Source: Nibribacter roseus
Lineage (GTDB): Bacteria; Bacteroidota; Bacteroidia; Cytophagales; Hymenobacteraceae
Direction: 5' to 3'
DNA: 64,000 nt
NCBI RefSeq assembly: GCF_042662225.1
Contig: NZ_JBHSYQ010000003.1
Location: forward strand, 1,612,001 to 1,676,000
The notes below the pieces were generated by a model. The model had not been told where the DNA came from, did no database searches, and saw nothing but the letters and a program-made list of their open reading frames with translations. Both the position numbers and the translations under genes were made by a program. How positions within the stretch are numbered: position 1 is the first letter of the stretch; each line of letters begins with the position of its first letter. Shown one piece after another: positions 43,956 through 52,044 of this stretch.

Positions 43956-43983
43956 CAGTAATTAGTTATCAGTAAACAGTGAC
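43956..43983. repeat. Heptad array 9 (CAGTAAT type)
   Basis: Units CAGTAAT, TAGTTAT, CAGTAAA, CAGTGAC in register, 10 bases upstream of the PglC-like start. Confidence 0.55.
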
Positions 43984-44026
43984 AGTTTTTGATTACTGAG
44001 CCTAAATATGGAGTGAAATTAGAAAA

Positions 44027-45124
44027 TTACCGCGCCTTAGAAGCTTTAAAATAATTATCTATGAAGGTTTCTTGTGACAGTGCGTGCGCAAGAGCCAAGT
44101 CAATATTTTTGGCGAAGGAGGTAATGTCTTTCCGTTGTTTCCATTGGGCAGCCGTTATCTGACTTTTGGCAGACTTCAGGTTCTCCACCGAACTCGTGAG
44201 TATCCGCTTTACCTCCGCTTCTCCTTTTTTAGAAAGCAGGCGGTTGTTTTTGTAATGAATAAATTCGTTAAGCAAATCAATGCCTTGGTTATAGGTGTTA
44301 GTGATGGCGTTGTAACGCTCTATTTCAACACCCTGCTTTAGGTGCTGGAGGTGCTCAGCCAAAAATGGATGTTCTGCGCCGTGGGCTTCCATGCGGCGGG
44401 CGGTGCTCTCTAAGCGGCGGTAGTCATCTTCTGCCTCGTACGCCTTTAAAGTGTCGGTGAACTGGAAGAAAGGCTTGCGAGGCGTAGCCGGGGAAATACC
44501 AGCATCAAATTCCTTGCTTTTAATGGGCGAAAGCGAGAACTGCCAGAGCGGGTCAAACGGGTAATGTGACTGAATCATGTCAGAAGGTGCTACCATGAAA
44601 TGCTTTTCGGTAGGCTTTTTGACAAATTTATTGGCCTGTACAAAACCAGCTCCCCAAGTGGGGTCGAAGAGGTACCACTTGCCGTCTATCTGGGCAGCGC
44701 ACCAAGCATGCCTGAGGTAATCTACCTGACCAAATTGTTTCGTGTAGCCACCTACAAAATAAGCTTTCACGCCGGCCCGGTTGCAAAGCTCCTGAAATAC
44801 CTCGGCATAGCCCTGGCAAAGCGCCTTGCGGGTACGCAGGGTCTGGTCAATAAAATTCTGACCTTTTCTAAGGAGCATGTTGCCGTTCAGACTGGCTACA
44901 TCATATGCCACATTATTGGCCAGCCACATATACGCCGCCCTGACCCGGTCTTGCGGCGTCTGGAAATGACGGTTTATATAAGCCGAAAGTTGTTCAATAG
45001 TTTGTGTCTCCTGCGCCGGAATTTGCAGCACCTTTTGGTCTACCTGGGCAAACGGCGAAGTAGCCTGGGCGGCAAGTTGTAGCGGAAGAACAGAAATGAG
45101 TAAAATATATATTAGAACTCGCAT
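44027..45124 (-). CDS. Secreted transglutaminase-like domain protein
   Basis: 365 residues with a signal peptide (MRVLIYILLISVLPLQLAAQ). The transglutaminase/protease-like core has its Cys-His-Asp triad: KALCQGYAEVFQELC, YLRHAWCAAQIDGKWY and LFDPTWGAGFV. The C-terminal ~150 residues are helical, perhaps coiled coil. In Bacteroidota such proteins are periplasmic; whether this one is a protease, crosslinking enzyme or peptidoglycan-related is unknown. Divergent from ispE. Confidence 0.85.
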   Translation of the reverse strand: MRVLIYILLISVLPLQLAAQATSPFAQVDQKVLQIPAQETQTIEQLSAYINRHFQTPQDRVRAAYMWLANNVAYDVASLNGNMLLRKGQNFIDQTLRTRKALCQGYAEVFQELCNRAGVKAYFVGGYTKQFGQVDYLRHAWCAAQIDGKWYLFDPTWGAGFVQANKFVKKPTEKHFMVAPSDMIQSHYPFDPLWQFSLSPIKSKEFDAGISPATPRKPFFQFTDTLKAYEAEDDYRRLESTARRMEAHGAEHPFLAEHLQHLKQGVEIERYNAITNTYNQGIDLLNEFIHYKNNRLLSKKGEAEVKRILTSSVENLKSAKSQITAAQWKQRKDITSFAKNIDLALAHALSQETFIDNYFKASKAR

Positions 45125-45188
45125 GTAAAGGCAAGAATAAATTCAGATGTATAACGATAAACAAGTAACTGGTAGTGAGTCAGCGGGC

Positions 45189-45224
45189 GTTTTAAGCTTA
45201 TTTTTTGAAAATCAACCTAAAAAC
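45189..45224. repeat. 36-bp palindromic repeat, copy 17
   Basis: GTTTTAAGCTTATTTTT, TG, AAAATCAACCTAAAAAC; between the divergent transglutaminase and ispE genes. Confidence 0.8.
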
Positions 45225-45302
45225 GTGCTGCTTCAGTATTGATTGAACAACAAGAAGATAGCTGAAGGTTCGGGCGGAAGAGGCGAATATGAAGGAACCT
45301 GC

Positions 45303-45310
45303 TAAATTTG
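45303..45310 (+). promoter_or_regulatory. -7 box of ispE, placed for a leaderless mRNA
   Basis: TAAATTTG, an exact TAnnTTTG match, ends 5 bases before the ATG at 45316. Transcription would begin at or next to the start codon. It also rules out the upstream ATG at 45289 as the main start. Confidence 0.6.
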
Positions 45311-45315
45311 CACCC

Positions 45316-46128
45316 ATGATTCAATTTCCGAACGCAAAGATTAATCTGGGTCTTCAGTTGGTGGAGAAACGGCCAGACGGCTTCCATAACCTGGTATCTT
45401 GTTTTTACCCGGTAGGCTGGTCTGATGCCTTGGAAATTCTACCTGCTAACGACGAGCCTTCGTTTACCTTGTCTGGACTTCCTGTACCCGGGGAGCCAAA
45501 GCAAAACCTTTGTTGGAAAGCGTATGAATTGTTGCGGAAGGAATACCAGTTGCCACCCATTAAAATGCACCTGCACAAGGTCATACCTATGGGCGCGGGT
45601 TTGGGAGGCGGCTCCGCCGATGCCGCTTTCACGCTCAAGATTCTGAACAGCACCTTTGACCTAGGTTTATCAGACGAGATTCTTCAGAATTACGCCCGCC
45701 AGTTAGGCAGCGACTGTGCCTTCTTCGTTAAAAACGAACCGGTGCTGGCAGTAGAGAAAGGTGATGTGTTTGAAGAAATCAATCTGGACCTGAAAGGGTG
45801 GCACATTGTGCTAGTGTACCCCAACTTGGCTATTAGCACCGCTGAGGCTTACGCGGGGGTAGTGCCACGCACTCCTGAAAAAGATTTAAGATCGCTACTG
45901 AAGCAGGACCCGATAACCTGGAAAAATGAAGTGGTGAATGACTTTGAGCTGAGCCTCTTCCCCAAATACCCGGTGCTGGGAGAGTTAAAGGAACAGTTGT
46001 ACCAAATGGGAGCGGTGTGCGCATCTATGTCTGGTTCCGGCTCTACCGTTTTCGGCCTGTTTTCCGGAAATCAGCCCGAAAACGTGAGTTTCCCAGCAGA
46101 ATACTCAGTTTGGCAGGGCACTCTTTAG
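45316..46128 (+). CDS. ispE: 4-diphosphocytidyl-2-C-methyl-D-erythritol kinase
   Basis: About 270 residues from the ATG at 45316 (MIQFPNAKINLGLQLVEKR). It phosphorylates CDP-methylerythritol in the non-mevalonate isoprenoid pathway. GHMP kinase motifs: N-terminal FPNAKINLGL, ATP loop PMGAGLGGGSADAAF and the C-terminal SMSGSGSTVFGLF. The start is chosen because a -7 box lies just before it. The stretch coding TVFGLFSGNQPEN is a full copy of the 36-bp repeat. The 3' end overlaps the convergent EamA gene by 24 bases. Confidence 0.95.
   Translation: MIQFPNAKINLGLQLVEKRPDGFHNLVSCFYPVGWSDALEILPANDEPSFTLSGLPVPGEPKQNLCWKAYELLRKEYQLPPIKMHLHKVIPMGAGLGGGSADAAFTLKILNSTFDLGLSDEILQNYARQLGSDCAFFVKNEPVLAVEKGDVFEEINLDLKGWHIVLVYPNLAISTAEAYAGVVPRTPEKDLRSLLKQDPITWKNEVVNDFELSLFPKYPVLGELKEQLYQMGAVCASMSGSGSTVFGLFSGNQPENVSFPAEYSVWQGTL
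46048..46083. repeat. 36-bp palindromic repeat, copy 18, inside ispE
   Basis: GTTTTCGGCCTGTTTTC, CG, GAAATCAGCCCGAAAAC lies wholly in the ispE reading frame, in the C-terminal coding part. Confidence 0.75.
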
Positions 46129-47049
46129 CTTGCGCTGCCGGCGGTTGATCAGCGCTTCCAGAATTGGGTGCAGGAATACACTGAATAGAATGATAGCCGC
46201 CCCGTAGTAAAAGCCCGCCGACATTCTTTCGCCTTCTTTGAAAATGAAGAAAGCCAGCAGAATTCCATATACAGGCTCTAAGTTCACCGTCAGGTTCATG
46301 GTGTAGGCGCTGAATTTCTGCATGAGGCGTACGGCAGCGGTGTAGGCATAGAACGTGCAGACAATGGTTAGAATTCCTATCCAAAGCACATCTGATGTGT
46401 TTACCCCTAACTGAAGCTCGCCATTTTCTGACAACCAAAGTTGATAAAAGGGCAGGAACAGCGTAGTAGCCAGCCAGGCACCGGCCATCTCATAGCAGGT
46501 AATGGTGGTGGCAGGCAGCCGTTTGGTGAGGCCACTGTTGATGATGGTAAAGCAAGAAGCCAAAAACGCAGAAGCCACGGCCATAAAAATACCCAGGGCA
46601 TGGTCAAACTCAAATCGGAAGATAATGTAAAGCCCCACCATTATGAGAACGGCCAAGGCCACCTCATGAGGCTTAATTTTCTTGTTTGTGAAGATGGGTT
46701 CCAGAATAGAAGTCCAGAGGCTGGCGGTAGACAATCCCGCCAAGCAGATTGACACCGAAGATACCCGGGCAGAGGCGAAAAACAGAATCCAGTGCCCGGC
46801 AATCAGAAAGCCTACACTCGCAATTTTAATGATTTCTGCCCGCCCAATATTGAATGGCTGCTTCCGGTATTTGATCAAAACTGCCAGCGCAAGAGCTGTG
46901 AACAGGGTGCGGTAGAACACCAACTCCACCGCCGGAATTGAAATAAGCTTGCCTAAAATAGCGGTGAATCCCCACAGCAGAATAATGAAGTGAAGCTCAA
47001 AAAAGTCTTTAAAACGAGGTGCTTCCAAGTGAGAATGAGTAATGAACAA
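46105..47049 (-). CDS. EamA-family (DMT) transporter
   Basis: About 314 residues with ten hydrophobic helices in two EamA halves (LHFIILLWGFTAILGKLI opens the first; LWIGILTIVCTFYAYTAAV and LTVNLEPVYGILLAFFIF are in the second, with the family's Glu-Pro motif). Inner-membrane exporter of metabolites; substrate unknown. No ATG is available near the N-terminus: the frame begins with TTG 47049, and another TTG at 47028 is possible. The end overlaps ispE by 24 bases tail to tail. Confidence 0.88.
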   Translation of the reverse strand: MFITHSHLEAPRFKDFFELHFIILLWGFTAILGKLISIPAVELVFYRTLFTALALAVLIKYRKQPFNIGRAEIIKIASVGFLIAGHWILFFASARVSSVSICLAGLSTASLWTSILEPIFTNKKIKPHEVALAVLIMVGLYIIFRFEFDHALGIFMAVASAFLASCFTIINSGLTKRLPATTITCYEMAGAWLATTLFLPFYQLWLSENGELQLGVNTSDVLWIGILTIVCTFYAYTAAVRLMQKFSAYTMNLTVNLEPVYGILLAFFIFKEGERMSAGFYYGAAIILFSVFLHPILEALINRRQRKLKSALPN

Positions 47050-47068
47050 TGAAGAAGGAGCAATTAAG
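47034..47068. repeat. Heptad array 4a (AATGAAC type)
   Basis: Units AATGAGT, AATGAAC, AATGAAG, AAGGAGC, AATTAAG in register, over the start region of the EamA gene. The last units are loose. Confidence 0.5.
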
Positions 47069-47078
47069 TTTCTGTGTT

Positions 47079-47114
47079 GTTTTAGGCCTGTTTTTGTGAA
47101 ATCAAGCCTAAAAC
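47079..47114. repeat. 36-bp palindromic repeat, copy 19
   Basis: GTTTTAGGCCTGTTTTT, GT, GAAATCAAGCCTAAAAC, upstream of the EamA gene. Confidence 0.85.
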
Positions 47115-47135
47115 AGGAGTAACTAATTGTTGATT

Positions 47136-47165
47136 TTCTGGCGCAAGCGGACGCTTGCGCCAGAA
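47136..47165. repeat. 14-bp perfect hairpin
   Basis: TTCTGGCGCAAGCG (47136-47149) and complement (47152-47165), 2-base loop. It may end lptG-type transcription (47213 is the 3' end of that gene), but no T run follows. Confidence 0.6.
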
Positions 47166-47174
47166 GAGATCAGT

Positions 47175-47209
47175 CAATGAACAATCAGCAATAGACAATC
47201 AGCAATCAA
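47175..47209. repeat. Heptad array 4b (CAATCAG type)
   Basis: Five units: CAATGAA, CAATCAG, CAATAGA, CAATCAG, CAATCAA, ending 3 bases before the LptF/G gene stop. Confidence 0.75.
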
Positions 47210-47212
47210 CCA

Positions 47213-48289
47213 TTACCGAGGTACCGTTTTGTACAGGAATATACCAATGCCGGAGAATACAATGAGCGGAATCCAGGCGGCAAACATGGGGTGAATACCG
47301 CCTACCGAGGCTAGGCTCCGGCTCATCATCACGAAGATAATAAACACGAAGGCCAGCACGAATCCGAGTGCTATCTGCAGGCCGACGCCTCCTCGTACCT
47401 TCCTGGAACTCAGAATCACGCCAATAATGGTAAGCACGGTAATGGCAAAAGGGTAACTCATGCGCTCGTACTTTTCAGTCATGTACATTTCCACATCCGT
47501 GGCGCCACGTAAGATTTTCTCATCTATGAGTGCGTTTAGCTCTGCATTGGTGAGGGTTTCTTTCAGGCGGTAGGTACTGGCAAAATCTTTGGGCAGCATG
47601 TTGAGCGTGGTGTCAACCGCTCCGCCATGTTGAATGGTCTCTTTATCGCCGTTAAAGGTGCGCAGGGTGTAGCTGTCCATGTGCCACTTTTGTTTGGTAC
47701 TGTCCCAGCGAATGCTCTCAGAAGTCAATTTGCTCAGCAGCTCCTGTTTTCTGATTTTTTCCAGCGTAAACTTATAGCCCACATTGGCGTGGTTGTTATA
47801 GCTTTCCAGGTAAGCATAAGTTTCTGGCCCAATACGGAAATGCACATTTCGCCCCTCAAACGTGTAAGGGTTCTTTACATACTTAATCTCAAAAGCAACG
47901 CGTGTTTTGTTGGCAGTAGGAATAACATACGAAGCGAAAAAGAAGATAAGTATCCCGATGATGATAGACCCGATGATGTAAGGCACCAGCATCCGTTTAA
48001 AAGAGACACCACTGCTCAGAATAGCCACAATTTCCGTACGTGTGGCAAGCTTTGCCGTCACAAACACCGTAGCAATAAACACCGTGATAGGGCTCAGCAT
48101 GTTGATGTAATGCGGAATCATGTTCATGTAATAATCGAACACAATGATCTTCACGGGGAGGTTGTGCTGAATGAAATCATCATTCTTCTCTACAAAGTCA
48201 ATCACGCAGATTACCGCAATCAGAATGATCACCACAAACACGAACGTGGTCAGGAACTTCTGGAGAATATATTTATCTAAAAGCTTCAC
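47213..48289 (-). CDS. LptF/LptG-family permease
   Basis: 358 residues. Three N-terminal helices (FLTTFVFVVIILIAVICVID; NMLSPITVFIATVFVTA; YIIGSIIIGILIFFFASYV) flank the periplasmic beta-jellyroll (~residues 125-260). Three C-terminal helices follow (ITVLTIIGVILSSRK; LGFVLAFVFIIFVMMS; MFAAWIPLIVFSGIGIFLY). LptF/G moves LPS out of the inner membrane with LptB. The reading frame starts with GTG (KLLDKYILQKFL), matching the usual family N-terminus. Follows tgt on the same strand, a common order. Confidence 0.93.
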   Translation of the reverse strand: MKLLDKYILQKFLTTFVFVVIILIAVICVIDFVEKNDDFIQHNLPVKIIVFDYYMNMIPHYINMLSPITVFIATVFVTAKLATRTEIVAILSSGVSFKRMLVPYIIGSIIIGILIFFFASYVIPTANKTRVAFEIKYVKNPYTFEGRNVHFRIGPETYAYLESYNNHANVGYKFTLEKIRKQELLSKLTSESIRWDSTKQKWHMDSYTLRTFNGDKETIQHGGAVDTTLNMLPKDFASTYRLKETLTNAELNALIDEKILRGATDVEMYMTEKYERMSYPFAITVLTIIGVILSSRKVRGGVGLQIALGFVLAFVFIIFVMMSRSLASVGGIHPMFAAWIPLIVFSGIGIFLYKTVPR

Positions 48290-48296
48290 ACTGTTT

Positions 48297-48331
48297 AATT
48301 ATGAATTAAAAATTAGAAATTAGAAATGACT
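48297..48331. repeat. Heptad array 5a (AATTAGA type)
   Basis: Five units: AATTATG, AATTAAA, AATTAGA x2, AATGACT, starting 8 bases upstream of the LptF/G gene start. Confidence 0.75.
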
Positions 48332-48370
48332 TCTGATTTCTAAGACAACTGAAAAAGGAGCATCCCCAAT

Positions 48371-48398
48371 TTCTAATTCATAATTTCTAATTTCTAAT
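48371..48398. repeat. Heptad array 5b (TTCTAAT type)
   Basis: Units TTCTAAT, TCATAAT, TTCTAAT x2, running into the tgt stop codon. Reverse complement of array 5a. Confidence 0.75.
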
Positions 48399-49528
48399 TA
48401 AAGTCTGGTCATTAACTTTTTCACCATTTCGTCTTTCCAGGTGCGGAAGGTGCCGGCTAAGATTTGCTCTCTGGCCTGACCCACGAGCCACAGGAAGAAC
48501 GTGAGGTTGTGCACGCTGGCAATCTGGGCACCCAGCATTTCGGTGGCGTGCATGAGGTGGCGCAGATAAGCCTTGCTGTAAAACGAGCTCACGTAGCCAC
48601 CCAACTCAGCATCAATTGGCGAGAAATCTTCTTTCCAGCGCTCATTTCTGATGTTGATGATCCCTTGAGTAGTGAAAAGCATGCCGTTTCTGGCATTTCT
48701 GGTCGGCAATACGCAGTCAAACATGTCTACGCCCAAGGCAATGTTCTCTAGAATGTTGGCTGGCGTGCCCACACCCATGAGGTAACGCGGTTTGTCGGCG
48801 GGCAGTATGTCACATACCAGTTCCGTCATTTCGTACATCATCTCGGCGGGCTCGCCCACGCTTAAGCCACCAATGGCGTTGCCCGGTCTTCCTTTACTGG
48901 CAATGGTCTCGGCAGACTGTATGCGCAAGTCTTTGTAGGTGCTGCCCTGCACAATTGGGAAGAGGGTTTGCTCATAGCCGTAATGTCCTTCAGTAGCGTC
49001 AAAACGGTCAATGCAACGCTGCAGCCAACGGTGGGTACGCTCCATTGAATTCTTTGCGTACTTATAGTCGCAAGGGTAAGGGGTGCACTCGTCAAAAGCC
49101 ATGATAATATCGGCCCCAATCACGCGCTGGGTGTCCATCACATTCTCAGGAGTGAACAGGTGCCTAGAGCCGTCAATATGGGAGCGGAATTTCACGCCCT
49201 CTTCCACAATCTTGCGGGTGCCGGAAAGGGAGAAAACCTGATAGCCGCCGCTATCGGTCAAGATAGGTTTGTCCCAGCCGTTAAATTTGTGCAATCCGCC
49301 AGCTTTACCCAGCACATCCAGTCCTGGTCTCAAGTATAAGTGATAGGTGTTACCTAAAATGATTTGGGCCTGAATGTCGTCGTGCAGCTCGCGCTGGTGC
49401 ACGGCTTTTACGGTGCCGGCAGTGCCTACCGGCATAAAAATAGGGGTTTGTATGGTGCCATGCGCCGTGGTAAGAACGCCGGCGCGGGCTTTGGAAGCGG
49501 GATCTTTCGCTACTAAATCAAAAGTCAT
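48398..49528 (-). CDS. tgt: Queuine/preQ1 tRNA-guanine transglycosylase
   Basis: 376 residues from the ATG at 49528 (MTFDLVAKD; a TTG two codons upstream is unlikely). It exchanges G34 for preQ1 in tRNAs with GUN anticodons. Active-site stretches are intact: LTDSGGYQVFSL (nucleophile-side Asp), AFDECTPYPCDYKYA and GGLSVGEP. The C-terminal zinc site differs: where most bacterial enzymes have CxCxxC before SRAYLRHL, this has GGYVSSFYSKAYLRHL without Cys. A -7 box lies 94 bases upstream. Operon with the LptF/G gene. Confidence 0.96.
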   Translation of the reverse strand: MTFDLVAKDPASKARAGVLTTAHGTIQTPIFMPVGTAGTVKAVHQRELHDDIQAQIILGNTYHLYLRPGLDVLGKAGGLHKFNGWDKPILTDSGGYQVFSLSGTRKIVEEGVKFRSHIDGSRHLFTPENVMDTQRVIGADIIMAFDECTPYPCDYKYAKNSMERTHRWLQRCIDRFDATEGHYGYEQTLFPIVQGSTYKDLRIQSAETIASKGRPGNAIGGLSVGEPAEMMYEMTELVCDILPADKPRYLMGVGTPANILENIALGVDMFDCVLPTRNARNGMLFTTQGIINIRNERWKEDFSPIDAELGGYVSSFYSKAYLRHLMHATEMLGAQIASVHNLTFFLWLVGQAREQILAGTFRTWKDEMVKKLMTRL

Positions 49529-49621
49529 GTACAACAGGTAAAGTGCCGGAGAAATCTACCTTTTAGTTCTTGTGCGGCAGAAGGTTGGCATTTTTGCCAA
49601 AGCCACTCTTTCTCCAAACCA

Positions 49622-49629
49622 CAAAGATA
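49622..49629 (-). promoter_or_regulatory. Candidate -7 box of tgt
   Basis: CAAAGATA reads TATCTTTG towards tgt. Leader would be ~90 bases. No matching -33 seen. Confidence 0.4.
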
Positions 49630-49671
49630 CAGATTGCCCTGCGGATAACCGCCACGCATCAAAATTTGTGC

Positions 49672-49679
49672 TACATTTG
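49672..49679 (+). promoter_or_regulatory. -7 box of the small lipoprotein gene
   Basis: TACATTTG, exact TAnnTTTG match 32 bases before the ATG at 49712. Confidence 0.5.
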
Positions 49680-49711
49680 GTTCAACATTCAAGTCTGTAA
49701 AAATGCAATAA

Positions 49712-50206
49712 ATGAAAACGTATGTTAAAGTTGTAAGCTTATGGTTGGCACTGGTTTTTACTGGCTCATGTGGGGGGAAGGAAAACCTAGAGAGGGAGGC
49801 AAATCTAGCCTCTGAAACTTCCATTGCCGGTGAGGCAGCCATGGAAGGCGACGCTGGCTCCGCTTCAGGTAGTCTGACTTCAACTGAACCGGTCTCTGAT
49901 GCCACTGCTGATAAGAAAGCGCAGAAAACTCAGATTGTGAATGCATCTGTGCCTTTAGAAAAGCTTTTTCATGCCTGGGTGAGTGATTTAAATGACCCGC
50001 ATGCTACTTTTGATTTAACAAAAGATGGTCTGTTTGTGGTAGACTATGACGGCGACGGAAACATGCCTTACCTGTTGAAAGGAGATTCATTGATAGTTTA
50101 CTATGATTACGGAACGGAGAGAAGCCGAATAAAAAAATTGACGAATGACAGCCTTGTACTTAGCATGAACGGGTATGAAGTAGCCTATGTGAGGTGGAGA
50201 AATTAA
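49712..50206 (+). CDS. Hypothetical lipoprotein
   Basis: 164 residues. Signal LWLALVFTGSC with a lipobox Cys near residue 20. A Glu/Ala/Ser-rich linker (residues ~22-70) precedes a small beta domain of ~90 residues with alternating strands (TKDGLFVVDYDGDGN, KGDSLIVYYDYG, TNDSLVLSMNGYEV). This layout resembles small lipocalin-like domains of Bacteroidota lipoproteins, but I cannot name the family. Envelope location is inferred. Confidence 0.7.
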   Translation: MKTYVKVVSLWLALVFTGSCGGKENLEREANLASETSIAGEAAMEGDAGSASGSLTSTEPVSDATADKKAQKTQIVNASVPLEKLFHAWVSDLNDPHATFDLTKDGLFVVDYDGDGNMPYLLKGDSLIVYYDYGTERSRIKKLTNDSLVLSMNGYEVAYVRWRN

Positions 50207-50263
50207 TCCTACTTCAGGTTATCTTTACAGCCAAACTATTCCCTTCCTTTTAATCTTTTTTGC

Positions 50264-51400
50264 TTGTTTTCAGATTTACCCATTTTAGCTCAATATTTGC
50301 CATTAAGTCTGCTCGGGCTTATAGTGCTGATTCAGTTTTTTTATGAGTTTTATTATTTTCTGCCGCTCGCTTTCTATAAAGATCCAGCGCCAGCACGGGC
50401 AGAAGATCTGCCGCCGCTGTCTATTTTGGTGGCCGCCCATAATGAAGTAAAGAACCTGCAGGAACTGTTGCCAATGCTGGTACAGCAAGAGTATCCGGCG
50501 CCTTTTGAAATTATCATCATAGATGACCGCTCCTGGGACGGCACCCACGTGCTGGTGAAGGAGTACATGCTGGAGCACCCGCAGGTTAAGTTGGTGCGGG
50601 TAAAAGAAGAGGCGCGGTACATGAGCCATAAAAAAGTGGCGTTGTTTCTGGGCATAAAAGCGGCACAGAATGAGCACCTACTGTTCACAGACGCTGACTG
50701 CAGACCTGTTTCTGCCCAATGGGCGCAACGAATGGCCGCAGGATTTTCAGCAGGTGGGGATATCATTTTGGGCGTTTCTCCGTATATGCGTATATATGGA
50801 TTCTTAAATCATTTAATCCGTTTTGAAACCTTCTTGACGGCAATGCAGTATCTGTCGTTTGCCAAGAAGGGGAGAGCGTACATGGGAGTGGGCCGAAACT
50901 TAGCCTACACCAAAACCACGTTCTTACGGAATAAAGGTTTTGCCAGCCATATCAGATCTGTAGGCGGTGATGATGACTTGTTTGTGCAGGAAGCCGCCAA
51001 ACATTCTGCCGTTCAGATTGTCATTGAGAAAGACGCGCAAACAGAAAGTGCCCCCGAGACGCGGTGGCTCAGCTGGTGGAAACAAAAAAGAAGACATTTA
51101 GCCGCCGGAAGGCACTATAAGAAAAAAGCACAGTTCAGAATCGGACTTTTTGTCCTGTCTAACATACTGTTTTATGTAATATCAGGAGTTCTTTTGGGGG
51201 TTCAGTACCAATTGCACTGGGTTGGCGTTATTATTGGAGTGAGGTATGTGGCACTATATTGCACATATCTGCCAGTAGCCCGCCGGTTACATGACCCACT
51301 TAAATGGTGGCTGTTGCCTGTACTGGAACTGGGGTATTACCTCAATTATATAGGGATTGGAATCTCTGTTCTAACGACTAAAAAGGTAAGATGGAAGTAA
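50264..51400 (+). CDS. Family 2 glycosyltransferase (membrane)
   Basis: 378 residues. An N-terminal helix (LPLSLLGLIVLIQFFYEFYY) is followed by a GT-A domain: LSILVAAHNEVKNLQELL, IIIDDRSWDGT (first Asp pair), LLFTDADCRP (DxD-type) and the KQKRRHLAAGRHYK region corresponding to Q/RxxRW. Two to three C-terminal helices end the protein. Acceptor unknown. No ATG is near the start, so TTG at 50264 is used; confidence in the start is low. The last 10 bases overlap the ECF sigma gene. Confidence 0.88.
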   Translation: MFSDLPILAQYLPLSLLGLIVLIQFFYEFYYFLPLAFYKDPAPARAEDLPPLSILVAAHNEVKNLQELLPMLVQQEYPAPFEIIIIDDRSWDGTHVLVKEYMLEHPQVKLVRVKEEARYMSHKKVALFLGIKAAQNEHLLFTDADCRPVSAQWAQRMAAGFSAGGDIILGVSPYMRIYGFLNHLIRFETFLTAMQYLSFAKKGRAYMGVGRNLAYTKTTFLRNKGFASHIRSVGGDDDLFVQEAAKHSAVQIVIEKDAQTESAPETRWLSWWKQKRRHLAAGRHYKKKAQFRIGLFVLSNILFYVISGVLLGVQYQLHWVGVIIGVRYVALYCTYLPVARRLHDPLKWWLLPVLELGYYLNYIGIGISVLTTKKVRWK

Positions 51401-51999
51401 ACAAGCAATTCTCCGCGAAAGCGAAACACGATTTTAAACTGATTCAGTCGGCCGTGGAAGATGGGGATGAGAAGGCATATGCAGAGCTGATGCAGATATA
51501 CAAAAAGCCGGTTTATCACGTGGTGCTCAAGATGGTGCGTAACGCCGATGACGCCGAAGACCTCACCATCGAAGCTTTTGCGAAAGCCTTCCGTAACCTG
51601 CACAAGTTCAACCCCGAGTATGCCTTCAGTACCTGGCTTTTCCGTATCGCCACGAACAACTGCATCGACTTCATCCGGAAGAACAAGATCAAAACGATGA
51701 GCATTGACTCCGCCATCAAGATTGACAACGGCGACGAGATCACCATCGACTTTAAAGACAACAACCTGAACCCGCAGGAGACGGCTATCAAAAACCAGAA
51801 AATCGAGATCATGCAGTACATCGTGAGCAAACTGCCTGATAAGTACCAGCGCCTCGTGACCCTCCGTTATTTTGATGAACTCTCCTATGAAGAAATAGCC
51901 ACTGAATTGAGTGCCCCGCTAGGAACCGTAAAAGCCCAGCTTCACCGCGCCCGCGAGTTGCTCTATGACATGGTGAAAAATAAGAAACACTTGATTTAG
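51391..51999 (+). CDS. ECF-type RNA polymerase sigma factor
   Basis: 202 residues. Region 2 (YAELMQIYKKPVYHVVLKMV, DDAEDLTIEAFAKAF, FSTWLFRIATNNCIDFIRK) binds core polymerase and melts the -10. Region 4 (LPDKYQRLVTLRYFDELSY, EEIATELSAPLGTVKAQLHR) reads the -35. The linker (TMSIDSAIKIDNGDEITIDF) is longer than usual. ECF sigmas are usually held by an anti-sigma, but none is next to it. Its start overlaps the glycosyltransferase gene by 10 bases, implying coupled translation. Regulon unknown. Confidence 0.94.
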   Translation: MEVNKQFSAKAKHDFKLIQSAVEDGDEKAYAELMQIYKKPVYHVVLKMVRNADDAEDLTIEAFAKAFRNLHKFNPEYAFSTWLFRIATNNCIDFIRKNKIKTMSIDSAIKIDNGDEITIDFKDNNLNPQETAIKNQKIEIMQYIVSKLPDKYQRLVTLRYFDELSYEEIATELSAPLGTVKAQLHRARELLYDMVKNKKHLI

Positions 52000-52044
52000 A
52001 TGTTAGACGTTGGATATTAGATTTTAGACACAAGACGTCAGACC
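51996..52044. repeat. Heptad array 6 (TTAGACG type)
   Basis: Seven units: TTAGATG, TTAGACG, TTGGATA, TTAGATT, TTAGACA, CAAGACG, TCAGACC. Starts over the sigma gene stop codon and ends in the terminator's left arm. Confidence 0.7.

Noticed and set aside
47627..48280. 217-codon open frame on the plus strand opposite the LptF/G gene
   Set aside because: Antisense; amino acid content (His/Asn-rich) is not protein-like and the minus strand has a complete permease.
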